NCBI GenBank assembly: GCA_028826165.1
Contig: JAPDFW010000066.1
Coordinates: 1-64,000, forward strand
Source of the DNA: Anaeramoeba ignava
Lineage: Eukaryota; Metamonada; Anaeramoebidae
Direction: 5' to 3'
Length of the DNA stretch: 64,000 bases
Shown here in pieces: positions 14,111 through 24,324 of the stretch. The position numbers were made by a program, and so were the translations under genes. The notes beneath the pieces were generated by a model. The model saw only the letters and a list, made by a program, of their open reading frames with translations. It did no database searches and had not been told where the DNA came from. The stretch's first letter is position 1; every line of letters starts with the position of its first letter.

Positions 14111-15444
14111 TCATTGATACCAGTCTAATTCATCACTTACCTCAGAATATTGCCCATCTGAATCATCTTCTTCTTTTTCTGATTCAGGAACGAAGTCGGA
14201 GTCAGAATCTTCTTTAGATTCAGATTCAGATTCAGATTGGGAATTCAAGTTTTTTATGAGAATTTCTTTCTTTAGTTTGGATTTCTTGTCTTTTTCATTT
14301 TTCTTGTGGTTTTTTCTTTTTCTTAATATCTTCTTAATGTTTCTACTTTCTTTCGTTTCCCACTTTCCTTTTTCTTCTTTGATATCTGTCTCATCTTTAC
14401 TTTCATATTCAGATTCATAATCACATTCACTCACATAAGGTGAAATGTATTCTTCTTTTTCCTTTAAGTTTACTTCAAGTTCTTCACATTCATTTTCACT
14501 TATATATGGTGAATTGTATTCAGATTCATAATCACATTCACTCACATAAGGTGAAATGTATTCTTCTTTCTTTAAGTTTACTTCAAGTTCTTCACATTCA
14601 TTTTCACTTATATATGGTGAATTGTATTCACATTCTTCTATTGATGGGTATTCATTATGTTTTTGGTTTTCGTTTTGATTTTCACATTTCTCTTGAGTTT
14701 CATATTTATGTTCTTCATCACTCTCCTCTAATGATATCCATTCATTCTCATCCTCTTTTCCTTGATCCAACTCTGAACTCATCTCTTCTTCAATATAGTT
14801 GTTATTGTTATTATTATTATTGTTGTTATTATTATTTGTTCTATGTAATTCTTTGTTTTCTTCTGATTCTGATTTTTTCTCATTTTCATTTCCTTCTTTT
14901 TCTATAAATTCTGATCTTATTTTGAAAGCCTCTTTTATATATTTCATTGTTTTTTCAAAAATACCTTTCTTTTGAATTTCTCTCATTAGAGTGATAGAGT
15001 CTTTTATTGAGCCAATTTCTTTCATCCATTTCATTCTTATTTGAGAATATTCTTCACATTCCCATAGAAAATGACTTAAATTTTCTTCTGATGTTAGGCA
15101 ACAAGGGCACATTTTTGAAGTATTTTTCATATCATGACTATATCTGTTCAGCCCATTAGTAAATGTTCTTAATTTCAGTATTATTGAGCTTTGATCATAA
15201 TTTAAATAATTTTTATTTTTAATAATTTTGGTTCATCTTTTATGATTTGATAATACTCCCTTGTTTTCCAGCTTTCACTGTTTCTCATTTGTTCAATTCT
15301 TTGTATCATCAGATAATTTTGGAGATATTTTTTGTCATTTGTTTCCCATATATTATCTTCTTTTTCTTTATTATTACTATCTATGATACAATATTCTTTT
15401 AGATCCTCTTTTTCATTTCTGTTAATTTTTTCCTTAACTTCCAT
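14111..15444 (-). pseudogene. LINE C-terminal part: zinc finger and acidic tail, frameshifted
   Basis: A first piece (15202-15444, 80 codons, lysine- and glutamate-rich) overlaps the end of the RT frame. A second starts upstream of MKNTSK (15130), in a frame reading IILKLRTFTNGLNRYSH, and continues to 14111. It holds MCPCCLTSEENLSHFLWEC, a CxxC...H...C knuckle typical of LINE C-termini. About 230 residues of acidic tail follow, with a 13-residue Asn run. A duplicated ~34-residue unit contains EYNSPYISENECEELEVNLK and EEYISPYVSECDYES; a basic KILRKRKNHKK stretch and Ser-Glu repeats come last. The tail is not a usual LINE domain. The two shifts may be mutations or sequencing errors in A/T runs. 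Confidence 0.7.
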
Positions 15445-18400
15445 TTCCTCATATTTATTTGTGTTCTAATGTCTGGCGTATTAGTTTCATTTCGATAAGT
15501 CATCACTGGGGTGTGTCGATTTACTCTCAATATTTGAGTCATTTGTGAGTTCATAAGGGTATCTATTTGCTTATATTCTTGACTTGATAGTTCATGTGTT
15601 TCGGTTCCATACAGTATTTGTGGAATAATGGCAACTTTGTATATTGTAATTTTTAATTGATTGTTAATTTGTGGAGTCATAATTGTAAATAGTTTTTTAA
15701 ATGTGTTTTTTGCTTTTTCGATATTATTCATTGTGTGTGCTTTAGAATCCAATATGATGCCTAGATATTTAATTTCTTTTAATTGTTTGCTCATTTTTGT
15801 TTTGTCTTCATTTGGTTCTAATCCATATTCCCTTAGAATTTGGTATATTGATTGAATTGTTTGTTCTGTGATTTCCCTTTCCTTATCGATTATTACTATT
15901 AGATCATCCGCATACATCTGAATATGCGATACAAGAGGATTAATCTCTTCAATTATAAAATGGCTAATCATACCAAATATAATTGGAGAGAGAGGATCCC
16001 CTTGATATATTCCACAGCCCTCACCTTCGTAGTATTTCATTAAAAAATTCTTAATATATTCATTTCTTATGAATTTCTTTACGACTGTTCTGATGATTTT
16101 ATAATCAATGGTATCGAAACACTTCTTAATATCTATGGATATGATCCATCCTTTCTTTAACCTTTTTATGTTTTTCTTTAGTTCTAAAACCGAAATTCTA
16201 GTGTCTAATCCTCTCCTAAACCCCATTTGTCTTGGTGTGATATGATCCCAAATTTGTTCTATTTCTTCTAATATTCTCTTTAGAAAGATTCTTGCTAGTG
16301 CGTTATTGATTGATATAGGTCTATAGTTGTTTATACTTTCTGCATCTCCTTGTTTGAATATAAATATCATTCTCCTTTTCCTTAAGTAGTTTATCGTTGT
16401 CTCATCAGGATTTTTTATCCATTTTTTGTACATTCTGTTAATTAGTTTTATTATTTCTTCGTATTTCTCAGTGTTTTCTTCGATATATGGGTTCTTATAT
16501 GAATCTATTTTATCATATTCGCATGTGGCGGAGTTTTTGCTCATTTTGATTGTTTGGTTCAATCTTTCTAAAGGAAATATTAGACTTGGTTTTCTTACAT
16601 CTTCTGGAATGTCAATTTCATAGTTTTTTATTTTTTGAATTATTGTTTCTGTAGGATGTCTTCTAATTTGTTCTATCATTCTTTTGAATCTTTCTCTCAT
16701 TTCTGGGTCAGTCTTAATAGGTTTCTTTTTTTGAGTTAATCTTTGGATTTCTGTCCAGTAATTTATTTCATTCATTTTATCCATTTCTATTCCTTTGATC
16801 GTTTTCTTCCATTTTTTCCTTAACATTTTCTTCCAATTTGGTTTTTCTTGTTGTGTGAAATTAAGCAATTCAAAACCTATTTTGTCTTGAGTTTCTGTGT
16901 GGACTATTACTCTTTTTTTGAAATTTTCTTTAAGATTTTGAATGATAGAAGGTTTCAGAATTAATTTATCTCCTATTTCTGTTTCTTCTTCTACTTTCTT
17001 TAATAGTTTTATTTGGAATTCTTCTCTCGTAGGTTGATAATATTGAAGAGTTGTTATTTGTGGAATCTTAATTCGGATGGATGTGATGATCAATTTATGA
17101 TCTGATAATTTTCTTGAAATTGTATCGAATATTTTTGATGGTTGAGTTATTATACCCTCATTTACACAAAAATGATCTATATTTCTTGTTCTTGAATTCT
17201 CTGGATTTGGAATTATTACTACATTTGGTAGTAGTTTTCTCTTATTAATTTCCTCCTCTGTTAGGTTAAAATCCCCTCCAATAATAAATTTCTCTCCATT
17301 CAGATTTTGGATAATTTCTTGTAATTTTTTCATTAATTCGTTTTGTCTTTTGTTTCTAATATAAACTGTGATAATGTTCATATCAGAAATCTTTAAATGG
17401 AGAATATCTGAATCCTCATTTGGAATTTCATGAAAATATTTTCTTATTTCTTTCCTCACTGCAATAGCTATTCCTCCCTTTGATTTTTTCTGTCCATATG
17501 CCTCTTTTTCAAATGTGAAGTATTTTTGAAAATATATTCTTTTTTTGAGATGAGATTCTTGAATTAGAGCTATTTCTATTTTTTGTTCTAATAATATTTG
17601 TTCTAATTCTTGAGTTTTGCCCAATCGAATCAATCCATTTATGTTGATAGACCCAATGTTGGTTGTGTATTCGTTATCATTCATTTCTTGTTTTCCTTTC
17701 ACTGTTTCTATTTTGTCTCCGTTTGCGTTTATCAAATGGATTTTCGTTTTCGTAGGAATATTTTCTTGTTTTTGTTTGCAATTTTGAAAGATGGAGTTGA
17801 TCATTTGATTTTTATCCCATATCTCCATTTGATGTTCTCCTTTTTGGATGATTCTGTGTACGTATTGATTGTTTAGGATTGATAAGGTTTCAAATATATT
17901 CAGAAAAGATCTTTGAATTATAATTTTGTTTGAATTTCTTATCTTTGTGATTTTCTTTGTATTCATTTCAGTATAATCCTTCGAATTTTTGTATTTAATT
18001 GTTTGTTTGAGATTTGAATCAATTTCCCATTCCTTGTTAATAAATTTCTTGATTATTTTATCCTGGAATGGTTTCATCTGTTTTTTAGTGTATGGATTGT
18101 ATTTCTGAAAAGATCTTTTATATGAGTAGTTAATTGATTTAGAGAGAAATTCCCTTAAGTCAGCTTCTCCTATTTTCTTTTTTGGAAGGATTTTTAGTTC
18201 TTCTGTAATTATTTCTTCTATTTGATTGCTGATCACTTGGAATTTCTCTTCGTTTTTGATTGGACTATTCTCGTATTGAGCTTTCAAAATCAAGGGAGTT
18301 TTCAGCCAGTTGTGAGAGTCTAGGTTTTTGTAACAAATAGTTTCTTCTTGAGTTAATTCCTTTGTATCTGTTAATTTAACGGATACATTTGGTTCATCGA

Positions 18401-18794
18401 TTTCCTCACTTTCATTCTCGCTACTCTCATCCAAAATATATTCTGTCTCGCTTTCAATTATTTCATTGCTTGCATCTAATGTATTTATCTGAGTCTCTTT
18501 GTTATCTTCCTTTACCTTGTTTTCTTGTTTTATTTTGTTCCTCTTTTTTTCAAAATTTCTTTTCTTTTTTGGTTTTGAAATTGATATTGCAATTTTTATT
18601 CCTCTCAGTATCACTCTCCATTTCTCTCTGACTGCTCTATGTGGATATACTACCTGGAAGTGACCTTGAGATGTGTTATTTACTCTTCTCCAATATCCTC
18701 TTAGAGGATAATAATTTTTCAGGATATTTAGGATTTGATAAATATTAATAAAGGGGGAATCTGCAAAAATATGTAGATTTCCCCAGTTGACCAT
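15399..18794 (-). CDS. LINE polyprotein: RRM-like, AP endonuclease, RT
   Basis: 1,131 codons. Residues ~1-75 (FADSPFIN, LRGYWRRV, GHFQVV, GIKIAISI) have the alternating strand-helix order of an RNA-recognition motif. The endonuclease follows at ~390-600, with SININGL, IALIQESHL, GGIAIAV, IIGGDFNLT, RNIDHFCVN and the catalytic LSDHKL. The reverse transcriptase spans ~800-1060, with NNYRPISI, RQMGFRRG, IISIDIKKCFDTI, GIYQGDPLSPIIFG and the active-site MYADDLIVI. All catalytic residues of both enzymes appear intact. The frame closes at 15399, before the zinc finger, because of a shift; the next part continues in overlapping frames at 15202-15444 and below 15200. In this family the protein nicks target DNA and copies its own RNA at the nick. 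Confidence 0.9.
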   Translation of the reverse strand: MVNWGNLHIFADSPFINIYQILNILKNYYPLRGYWRRVNNTSQGHFQVVYPHRAVREKWRVILRGIKIAISISKPKKKRNFEKKRNKIKQENKVKEDNKETQINTLDASNEIIESETEYILDESSENESEEIDEPNVSVKLTDTKELTQEETICYKNLDSHNWLKTPLILKAQYENSPIKNEEKFQVISNQIEEIITEELKILPKKKIGEADLREFLSKSINYSYKRSFQKYNPYTKKQMKPFQDKIIKKFINKEWEIDSNLKQTIKYKNSKDYTEMNTKKITKIRNSNKIIIQRSFLNIFETLSILNNQYVHRIIQKGEHQMEIWDKNQMINSIFQNCKQKQENIPTKTKIHLINANGDKIETVKGKQEMNDNEYTTNIGSININGLIRLGKTQELEQILLEQKIEIALIQESHLKKRIYFQKYFTFEKEAYGQKKSKGGIAIAVRKEIRKYFHEIPNEDSDILHLKISDMNIITVYIRNKRQNELMKKLQEIIQNLNGEKFIIGGDFNLTEEEINKRKLLPNVVIIPNPENSRTRNIDHFCVNEGIITQPSKIFDTISRKLSDHKLIITSIRIKIPQITTLQYYQPTREEFQIKLLKKVEEETEIGDKLILKPSIIQNLKENFKKRVIVHTETQDKIGFELLNFTQQEKPNWKKMLRKKWKKTIKGIEMDKMNEINYWTEIQRLTQKKKPIKTDPEMRERFKRMIEQIRRHPTETIIQKIKNYEIDIPEDVRKPSLIFPLERLNQTIKMSKNSATCEYDKIDSYKNPYIEENTEKYEEIIKLINRMYKKWIKNPDETTINYLRKRRMIFIFKQGDAESINNYRPISINNALARIFLKRILEEIEQIWDHITPRQMGFRRGLDTRISVLELKKNIKRLKKGWIISIDIKKCFDTIDYKIIRTVVKKFIRNEYIKNFLMKYYEGEGCGIYQGDPLSPIIFGMISHFIIEEINPLVSHIQMYADDLIVIIDKEREITEQTIQSIYQILREYGLEPNEDKTKMSKQLKEIKYLGIILDSKAHTMNNIEKAKNTFKKLFTIMTPQINNQLKITIYKVAIIPQILYGTETHELSSQEYKQIDTLMNSQMTQILRVNRHTPVMTYRNETNTPDIRTQINMRKWKLRKKLTEMKKRI

Positions 18795-19125
18795 TTCAAA
18801 ACAAAAAGAGAGAAGAAAAAAATAAAAATTTAATTGATTTTTATTTGGAAAAAAATAAATAAATTTAGTTAAAAAAATTCAAAATTATGATTAAGAACAA
18901 TTTTATCAATTTTATTTCATTTTTGAAAAAGAAATTAAATAAACAATTTGTTTTGAAATTTATTCAAAACTTAATAAATAAGAAATTTTCTTTTTTAATT
19001 TCTTTTTTCTTTTTTCTTTTTTAATTAAAAAAATAAAAAAACAAATTTTTCATTTTTTTTCATTTTTTTTTTTCACAAAAGTAAACACAAAGAAATAAAA
19101 GTAATTTATTTATATTTATTATTTT
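18795..19125. other. AT-rich flank upstream of the LINE
   Basis: A/T-rich sequence that would include any LINE 5' UTR. No coding motif is seen. T and A runs are frequent. Confidence 0.5.
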
Positions 19126-19800
19126 ACACATAAATTATTTATCTAAATTATTTAAATAATCAAAATATTTATAAATTATTTATTAATATTATTTAATTTC
19201 AATTTATTTTATTTATTAAAAAAAAACATAAATTAAAAAATAAAAAAATAATTAATTAAAAATATAAAAATATAATTTCACTCATAAATTATTTATCTAA
19301 ATTATTTAAATAATCAAGAAATATTTATAAATTATTAATTAATATTATTTTTATTTTAATTTATTTTATTTATTAAAAACATAAATTAAAAATAAAAATA
19401 ATTAATTAAAAATATAAAAATATAATTTTACACATAAATTATTTATCTAAATTATTTAAATAATCAAAATATTTATAAATTATTTAATATTATTTAATTT
19501 CAATTTATTTTATTTATTAAAAAAACATAAATTAAAAATAAAAATAATTAATTAAAAATATAAAAATATAATTTCACTCATAAATTATTTATTTAAATTA
19601 TTTAAATAATCAAAATATTTATAAAATATTTATTAATATTATTTAATTTTCAATTTATTTTATTTATTAAAAAAAAACATAAATTAAAAATAAAAATAAT
19701 TAAATTAAAAATATAAAAATATAATTTCACTCATAAATTATTTATTTAAATTATTTAAATAATCAAAATATTTATAAATTATTAATTAATATTATTTTAT
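19126..19800. repeat. ~150 bp satellite array (about 5 units)
   Basis: The block CATAAATTATTTATCTAAAT (the C varies to T) recurs near 19128, 19281, 19432, 19578 and 19731, a period of 146-153 bases. Units also share a TTTATTAAAAAAACATAAAT segment. The unit sequence differs from the satellites at 6860, 26640 and 50430. Confidence 0.8.
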
Positions 19801-19886
19801 TTTAATTATTCCAAAAACAAACAATACAAAAAATTCATTAATTTAAAAATATCAAAACAAAAACATAAAAATAAAAATAAAAATAG

Positions 19887-20171
19887 ATGGAAAATTTTAC
19901 TACAAAAAAAGAACAAGAATTAATGAAAGAAAAGCAAGAATTAATTAACAAAAAACAAGAATTAATTAACAAAAAACAAGAATTAATCAACAAAGAACAA
20001 GAATTAATGAAAGGAAAACAAGAATTAATTAACAAAAAACAAGAATTAATTAACAAAGAAAAAGAAGTAATGAAAGAAAAAGAAGTAATGAAAGAACAAG
20101 AATTAATGAAAGAAAAGCAAGAATTAATCAACAAAGAACAAGAATTAATGAACGAAAAAAATAGGAATTAG
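19887..20171 (+). repeat. 21-bp minisatellite with an in-frame heptad ORF
   Basis: About twelve copies of a 21-base unit encode seven-residue repeats such as KQELINK, EQELMKE and KEVMKEQ. They follow ATGGAAAATTTTACTACA and run to a TAG-bounded end (ELMNEKNRN). The translation would be a perfect heptad coiled coil, rich in Lys and Glu. The array abuts and replaces the 3' end of the minus-strand pogo-like transposase. It could be a short coiled-coil gene or a minisatellite that happens to stay open in this frame. Confidence 0.5.
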
Positions 20172-20967
20172 GATATTTCTTTTGAAGAGCTGGAATAACT
20201 CTCTTTCCACTTTGAATTTTAATTATAAAAGTTGGTGGAAGTTTTGTTCCATCTCCTGCAATTCCTGCAATAAGTGTAATTGTTTGTTTAGTATTATGAA
20301 GATGTATTGGATTTTCATTTCGACCTTTTTTTGTAATTGATTTAATAGGAGAAATAAATTGGAGATTTGTTTCATTTACATTAAAGATTAGAGAATGATC
20401 TATTTTGAAAGATCTTTTATCCATCTTAATTTTTCTTGTGTTATGACATTCCTCCCAAAAAGATTCAGCTAATTGTTTTGGAGTAAAAGAAGAATTCCAT
20501 CGATTTATTAATTTACTTTTACGAAAAACAAATCCATTTCTTTTCATAAATCGATATGGCCACTGAACAGAAAGATTTTTTTCATTAGGTCTTATAAACA
20601 TTTGGTTTGCAAGATTTCTGATTGCATCAGGAGAAACAATTAAATTATCAAGAATTTTTTGATTTATAATTTTAACAAACTGTTGTTCTTGTTCAATAGA
20701 TAACCTTCCACATCTAATTCTATTTGCAATTTGACGTTTTTCATTTGAAGTGTTTCCTTTTGGATTTCCATGTTTAAAGGCTTGATATCTTGCATACAAT
20801 GTAGAATATTTAATGTTCATAGATTTACTAATTTGATCTATTGTTCCTCTTTGTCCTTCTTTTATTTTTTCATATATTAAATCCCAATTAACTTTACTTT
20901 TGGGTGAATCAAAAGTGTGTCGAACTCCAGATATCTTTTTGGGAATACGTCTTATAAAATTTTGCAT
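20128..20967 (-). pseudogene. pogo/Tigger-like transposase, C-terminally truncated
   Basis: 279 codons. Residues ~25-70 (ISKSMNIKYSTLYARYQAF) form a psq-type helix-turn-helix. Residues ~80-150 resemble the CENP-B DNA-binding domain (LSIEQEQQFVKII, WPYRFMKRNGFVFRK). The DDE_1 catalytic domain starts at ~190 with LIFNVNETNLQF and continues with TITLIAGIAGDGTKLPPTFI. The first catalytic residue is normally Asp in NxDET; here it is Asn (NVNET). The frame then runs into minisatellite sequence (YFFRSLILVLC) before the second and third acidic residues. Both features predict an inactive enzyme. ATG at 20967 is the first in frame and precedes the HTH. Confidence 0.8.
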
Positions 20968-20986
20968 TAATTAAGTCAAAAATTAA

Positions 20987-21010
20987 GTCAATTTTGCAAT
21001 CGGTGTTAAA
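20987..21010. repeat. Inner transposon direct repeat
   Basis: GTCAATTTTGCAATCGG followed by TGTTAAA matches the copy at 21177-21200 in 19 of 24 positions, in the same orientation. It lies just upstream of the transposase start. By analogy with IR/DR-type Tc1/mariner elements it could be an inner transposase-binding site. Confidence 0.5.
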
Positions 21011-21176
21011 AAAAAATGATCAAAAAATTTTTGATCAAAGTAAAATATAATAAAAATATTGATGATTCAGCATTGGTTACTCATCAAAAAAAAAATAAAA
21101 TGGTAAAATAAACAAAAAAAAGCAAGTGAATTATTCATATCTAATTGAAAAAGTTGATTAACTTGCGAATTTTTTG

Positions 21177-21200
21177 GTAAATTTTATTATCGGCGTTAAA
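21177..21200. repeat. Outer transposon direct repeat
   Basis: GTAAATTTTATTATCGG followed by CGTTAAA is the partner of 20987-21010. It ends five bases from the TA dinucleotide where LINE homology resumes, so it probably marks the transposon end. Confidence 0.5.
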
Positions 21201-21206
21201 GATAGT

Positions 21207-23798
21207 ATTTTTCTTAAGTTCCAACACCGATATCCTTGAGTCTAAGTTTTTTCTAAATCCCATTTGTTTTGAATTGATTTTTTCCCAAATATGTTCAATT
21301 TCCTCAAGAATTCGTTTCAAGAAAAATCTAGCGGTTGAGTTGTTAATTGAAATGGGTCTGTAGTTTTTGATTTCTTCAGGGTTTCCTTGTTTGTAGATAA
21401 AGATCATCCTTCTTTCTTGTATATATTCTATTATCTCATCATTTGGGTTACTTATCCATTTTTTGAACATTCTATTGATCGATTTTAGGAATTCTTGATA
21501 TCTTGAGTCTGTTTCATTTATGTAGGGATTTTTATACATGTCAATCTTATCATAATCGCAAGTTGAGTTATTTTTACATGTTTTGATTATTTTGCTTAAT
21601 CTCTCAAGTGGAAATAATAGATTCAATTCTCTTGTGTCTTCCAATATTTCAATATTGGAGGTTTTAATTTTCTCAATTGTGATTTGTGAGGGTAGGAGTC
21701 TAATTGAATTGATCATTTGTTGGAAATCTTGTTCCATTTTGGGTGTACCTAACACTACTCTTGTTTTCTTTTGTGTAATTCTTTTTATCTCAGCCCAGTA
21801 GTTCAATTCATTTCGATTATCAATTTCAATTCCCTTCATTGTTTTCTTCCATTTTTTATTCAATAACTTTTTCCAATTAAATTCTTTTTCTTCAAGAAAA
21901 TTGTGAAGTTGATAATCAAGTTCACTTTTTGTTTCAATATGGATTGTATTCTTTTTTCTGAAGGAATTCTTCATGTCTTTTATTATATTTGTAGACAAAA
22001 CTAGTTTTGAAGATGGAAATGCTTCTTCTTCCATTTTTTTTATGATTTTATTTTGAAATTCCTCTTGGGTGGGTTGATAATATTGTAGTTGAGTGGTAAT
22101 TGGAGTTTTGAATGAGATTTTAATCAGGAGCATTTTGTGATCAGACAATTTCTTGACTGTTGTATCTATTATTTGGGAATTGTTTATTTCTAGTTCATTA
22201 TTAACACAGAAATGATCAATATTTCTGGTTCTCGATATGGATTCATTGGGGATTATTTTGAAATTTTGGATTGTAATTTGTTTTTCTATTTCCTCTTGTG
22301 TTAAATTAAAATCCCCTCCGATGATGTATTTCTCTGTTTGTATATTTTGTATTATTGTTTGTAGTTTTCTGAGCATTTCTTTTTGTGTTTTTTGTCTTAG
22401 ATAACAATTAATGATATGGAGATCAGTAATTTTTATATGTAATATATCTTGATCTTCATGTTTGATTTCTTCAAAAAATTTTTTGAATTCTTTTCTTATT
22501 GCAATACATAACCCACCTTTAGATTTCTTTTCTCCATAAGCTTCCTTTTGGAAACTTTCGAATTTTGTAAAATATATTCTTTTCTTTAAGTGAGTTTCTT
22601 GAATTAAGACTATTTCAATTTTTTGTGATAGCAAGAGTTGTTCCAATTCTTGTGTTTTTCCTAGTTTGAGAAGTCCATTTATGTTTATAGAAGCAATGTT
22701 GGTTGAATATTCCTCAATTGGAGATCTCTTTTTTCCTTTCAGTTTCTCTAATAGATTCTCATCAGGGTCGAGTAAATTGATTTGGATACTAGAAGGAATT
22801 CTTTCAATATTCTCTTTACATTCATCAAATATAGTTTGAATCATTGCCTTTCTATCCCAAATTTCCATTTTATGTTCACCCTTTTGGATCATTCTCAAGA
22901 CATCCCAATTTTGAATAGCTGATCTCGTTTCAAAAATATTCAAATGAGGCTTCTTAATTACAATTTTATTTGAGTTTTTGATTTTGATGATTTTCTTTTG
23001 GTTAAGATCAGTATATTCTTTAGAGTTTTTGTATTTAATCGTTCTCTTTAGAGTGGAATCAATTTGCCATTCATTTTCTTGTAATTTTTGTATTATCTGA
23101 TTTTGGAATTCTTGAATATTTCTTTTTGGAAGAGTATTGTATTCTTGATATGTTTTTAAATAAGTGTAGTTGGTCGATTTAAGTAAGAATTCTCGGAGAT
23201 CAGCTTCGATTATCTTGAATTTATGAAGGTGATTTATTTCTTTGAAAATTATTCCTTTGATTTCTTCAGTAACGTAGTTTAGCTTTTCTTTATTAGTAAT
23301 GAGATCATTTTCTTTGTCTAGTTTCAAGATAATGGGAGTTTTGAGCCAATTTTCAGAATCGAGTGTCTTGTAATGAATTACCTCTTCTTGATCAAATTCT
23401 TCATTATGCGTTAAATTAACGGTTTCTCTTTCTTCTCTTAAGTAGAAATTTTCATCTTCGCTCTCTTCTTCAATAAATTCAAGATTGTCTTCTTCAAAAG
23501 ATTCAAAAAATTCACTGAAGTCATCGGATTTAGGATTTGAGGTATCTATATTTCCATTGATAAGTTTCTTAAAATGATTTGAAATTGAAATTGAAATTTT
23601 GGTTCCATTTCGGATCACTCTCCTTCTCTCTTTTGCAGCTTTTCGAGGTTCTTCAACAAGGAAGTGTCCTTGACTATTTCTTTCATATTGGGTCCAATAT
23701 CCTTTTATTGGACCATAATTTTCAATTAATCTTAAAATGAGATTTAAAGAGATAAAGGGGGAATCTGCAAAAATGAACAGATTTCCCCAATTGACCAT
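21207..23798 (-). pseudogene. Second LINE copy, 3' half missing
   Basis: The frame from ATG 23798 reads MVNWGNLFIFADSPFIS and stays open to 21141. It contains the RRM-like start (IKGYWTQYERNSQGHFLV), endonuclease (IVLIQETHL, GGLCIAI, IIGGDFNLT, RNIDHFCVN, LSDHKML) and the first third of the RT (NYRPISINNSTARF, KQMGFRKNLDSRISVLELKK). LINE homology stops at about 21207, and the last ~22 codons come from transposon DNA. Loss of the 3' part is unlike the 5' truncation usual for LINEs and fits interruption by the pogo-like element plus deletion. Protein similarity to the copy at 15399-18794 is clear but diverged, so they are not recent duplicates. The 66 in-frame codons upstream of MVNWGN are hydrophobic UTR translation and are excluded. 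Confidence 0.85.
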
Positions 23799-24110
23799 TT
23801 TCCAAAAAATTTTTGAAAAACGAAAGAAAAAAATAAATAATTTTATATTTAATTTTATAATTAATTTTATCAATAATTTTATAAATAACTTGAAATGAAT
23901 CAAAAAAACATCACAAAAAATATTTTTCCATTTGCTAAAATTTTTGACAAACTTTTCTTCCTCACAAATTTCTCCACAAACAAAACAAACAATCAATAAA
24001 AAAAATAATCAATAAAAACAATCAATAAAAAAAAATCAAAAGAATTAAAAAAAGGTAATATTTCAAAAGAAAAAAAAATCTCTTTTAAAGAGAAAAATAG
24101 ATATATCCCC
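23799..24110. other. Spacer between LINE copy 2 and the transposase-USP gene
   Basis: About 310 bases, A/T-rich, with CAATCAATAAAA microsatellite near 23990-24030. It includes the perfect palindrome TCTCTTTTAAAGAGA at 24079-24093. It probably includes the LINE 5' UTR. No gene is supported. Confidence 0.45.
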
Positions 24111-24324
24111 AAAATGAGAGAAACGGCTGCATTTTTGGTTGGAACAACCACCTCACTAAGAGCAGCCTGCTGGGTTTTATTTAAAGTGGAATCTCTATAT
24201 CGGGAGGTATTACAACAAAATGATATTTTTGTAGAGTTTTTTGATTTTGTCCCATCTGGAAATTCCGTTTCAAATTTTATTAAAGAACAAGCACTTGTCT
24301 ATAAATTTGGGAATTTTCTTTTGA

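Larger units (their letters stand above)
14111..18794 (-). mobile_element. LINE (non-LTR retrotransposon), near full length
   Basis: One element on the minus strand runs from MVNWGN (18794) to the zinc-finger and acidic tail (14111). Domain order is an RRM-like N-terminus, AP endonuclease, reverse transcriptase, CCHC-type zinc finger and acidic tail. Two one-base shifts near 15420 and 15205 split the coding sequence into three frames. The 3' flank is short and joins an ankyrin exon relic; no clear poly(A) tail or target duplication is visible in such AT-rich DNA. A diverged relative lies at 21207-23798. Confidence 0.85.
20128..21205 (-). mobile_element. pogo/Tigger-like DNA transposon, one end truncated
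   Basis: The element contains a pogo-like transposase gene. Its 5' end appears to lie at 21205, where LINE sequence stops at a TA dinucleotide (21206-21207) and CTATCTTTAACGCCGAT begins on the minus strand. Two related 24-base direct repeats lie 190 bases apart in this end (20987-21010 and 21177-21200). The other end is lost into the minisatellite at 19887-20171, so no second terminal inverted repeat can be identified. Confidence 0.65.

Noticed and set aside
14440-14907. Plus-strand frame of 155 codons
   Set aside because: It is antisense to the acidic tail of the LINE, where the duplicated unit keeps both strands open.
24079-24093. Palindrome TCTCTTTTAAAGAGA as a possible transposon terminal repeat
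   Set aside because: No matching copy is found at the other side of the transposase-USP gene (25825-25990).
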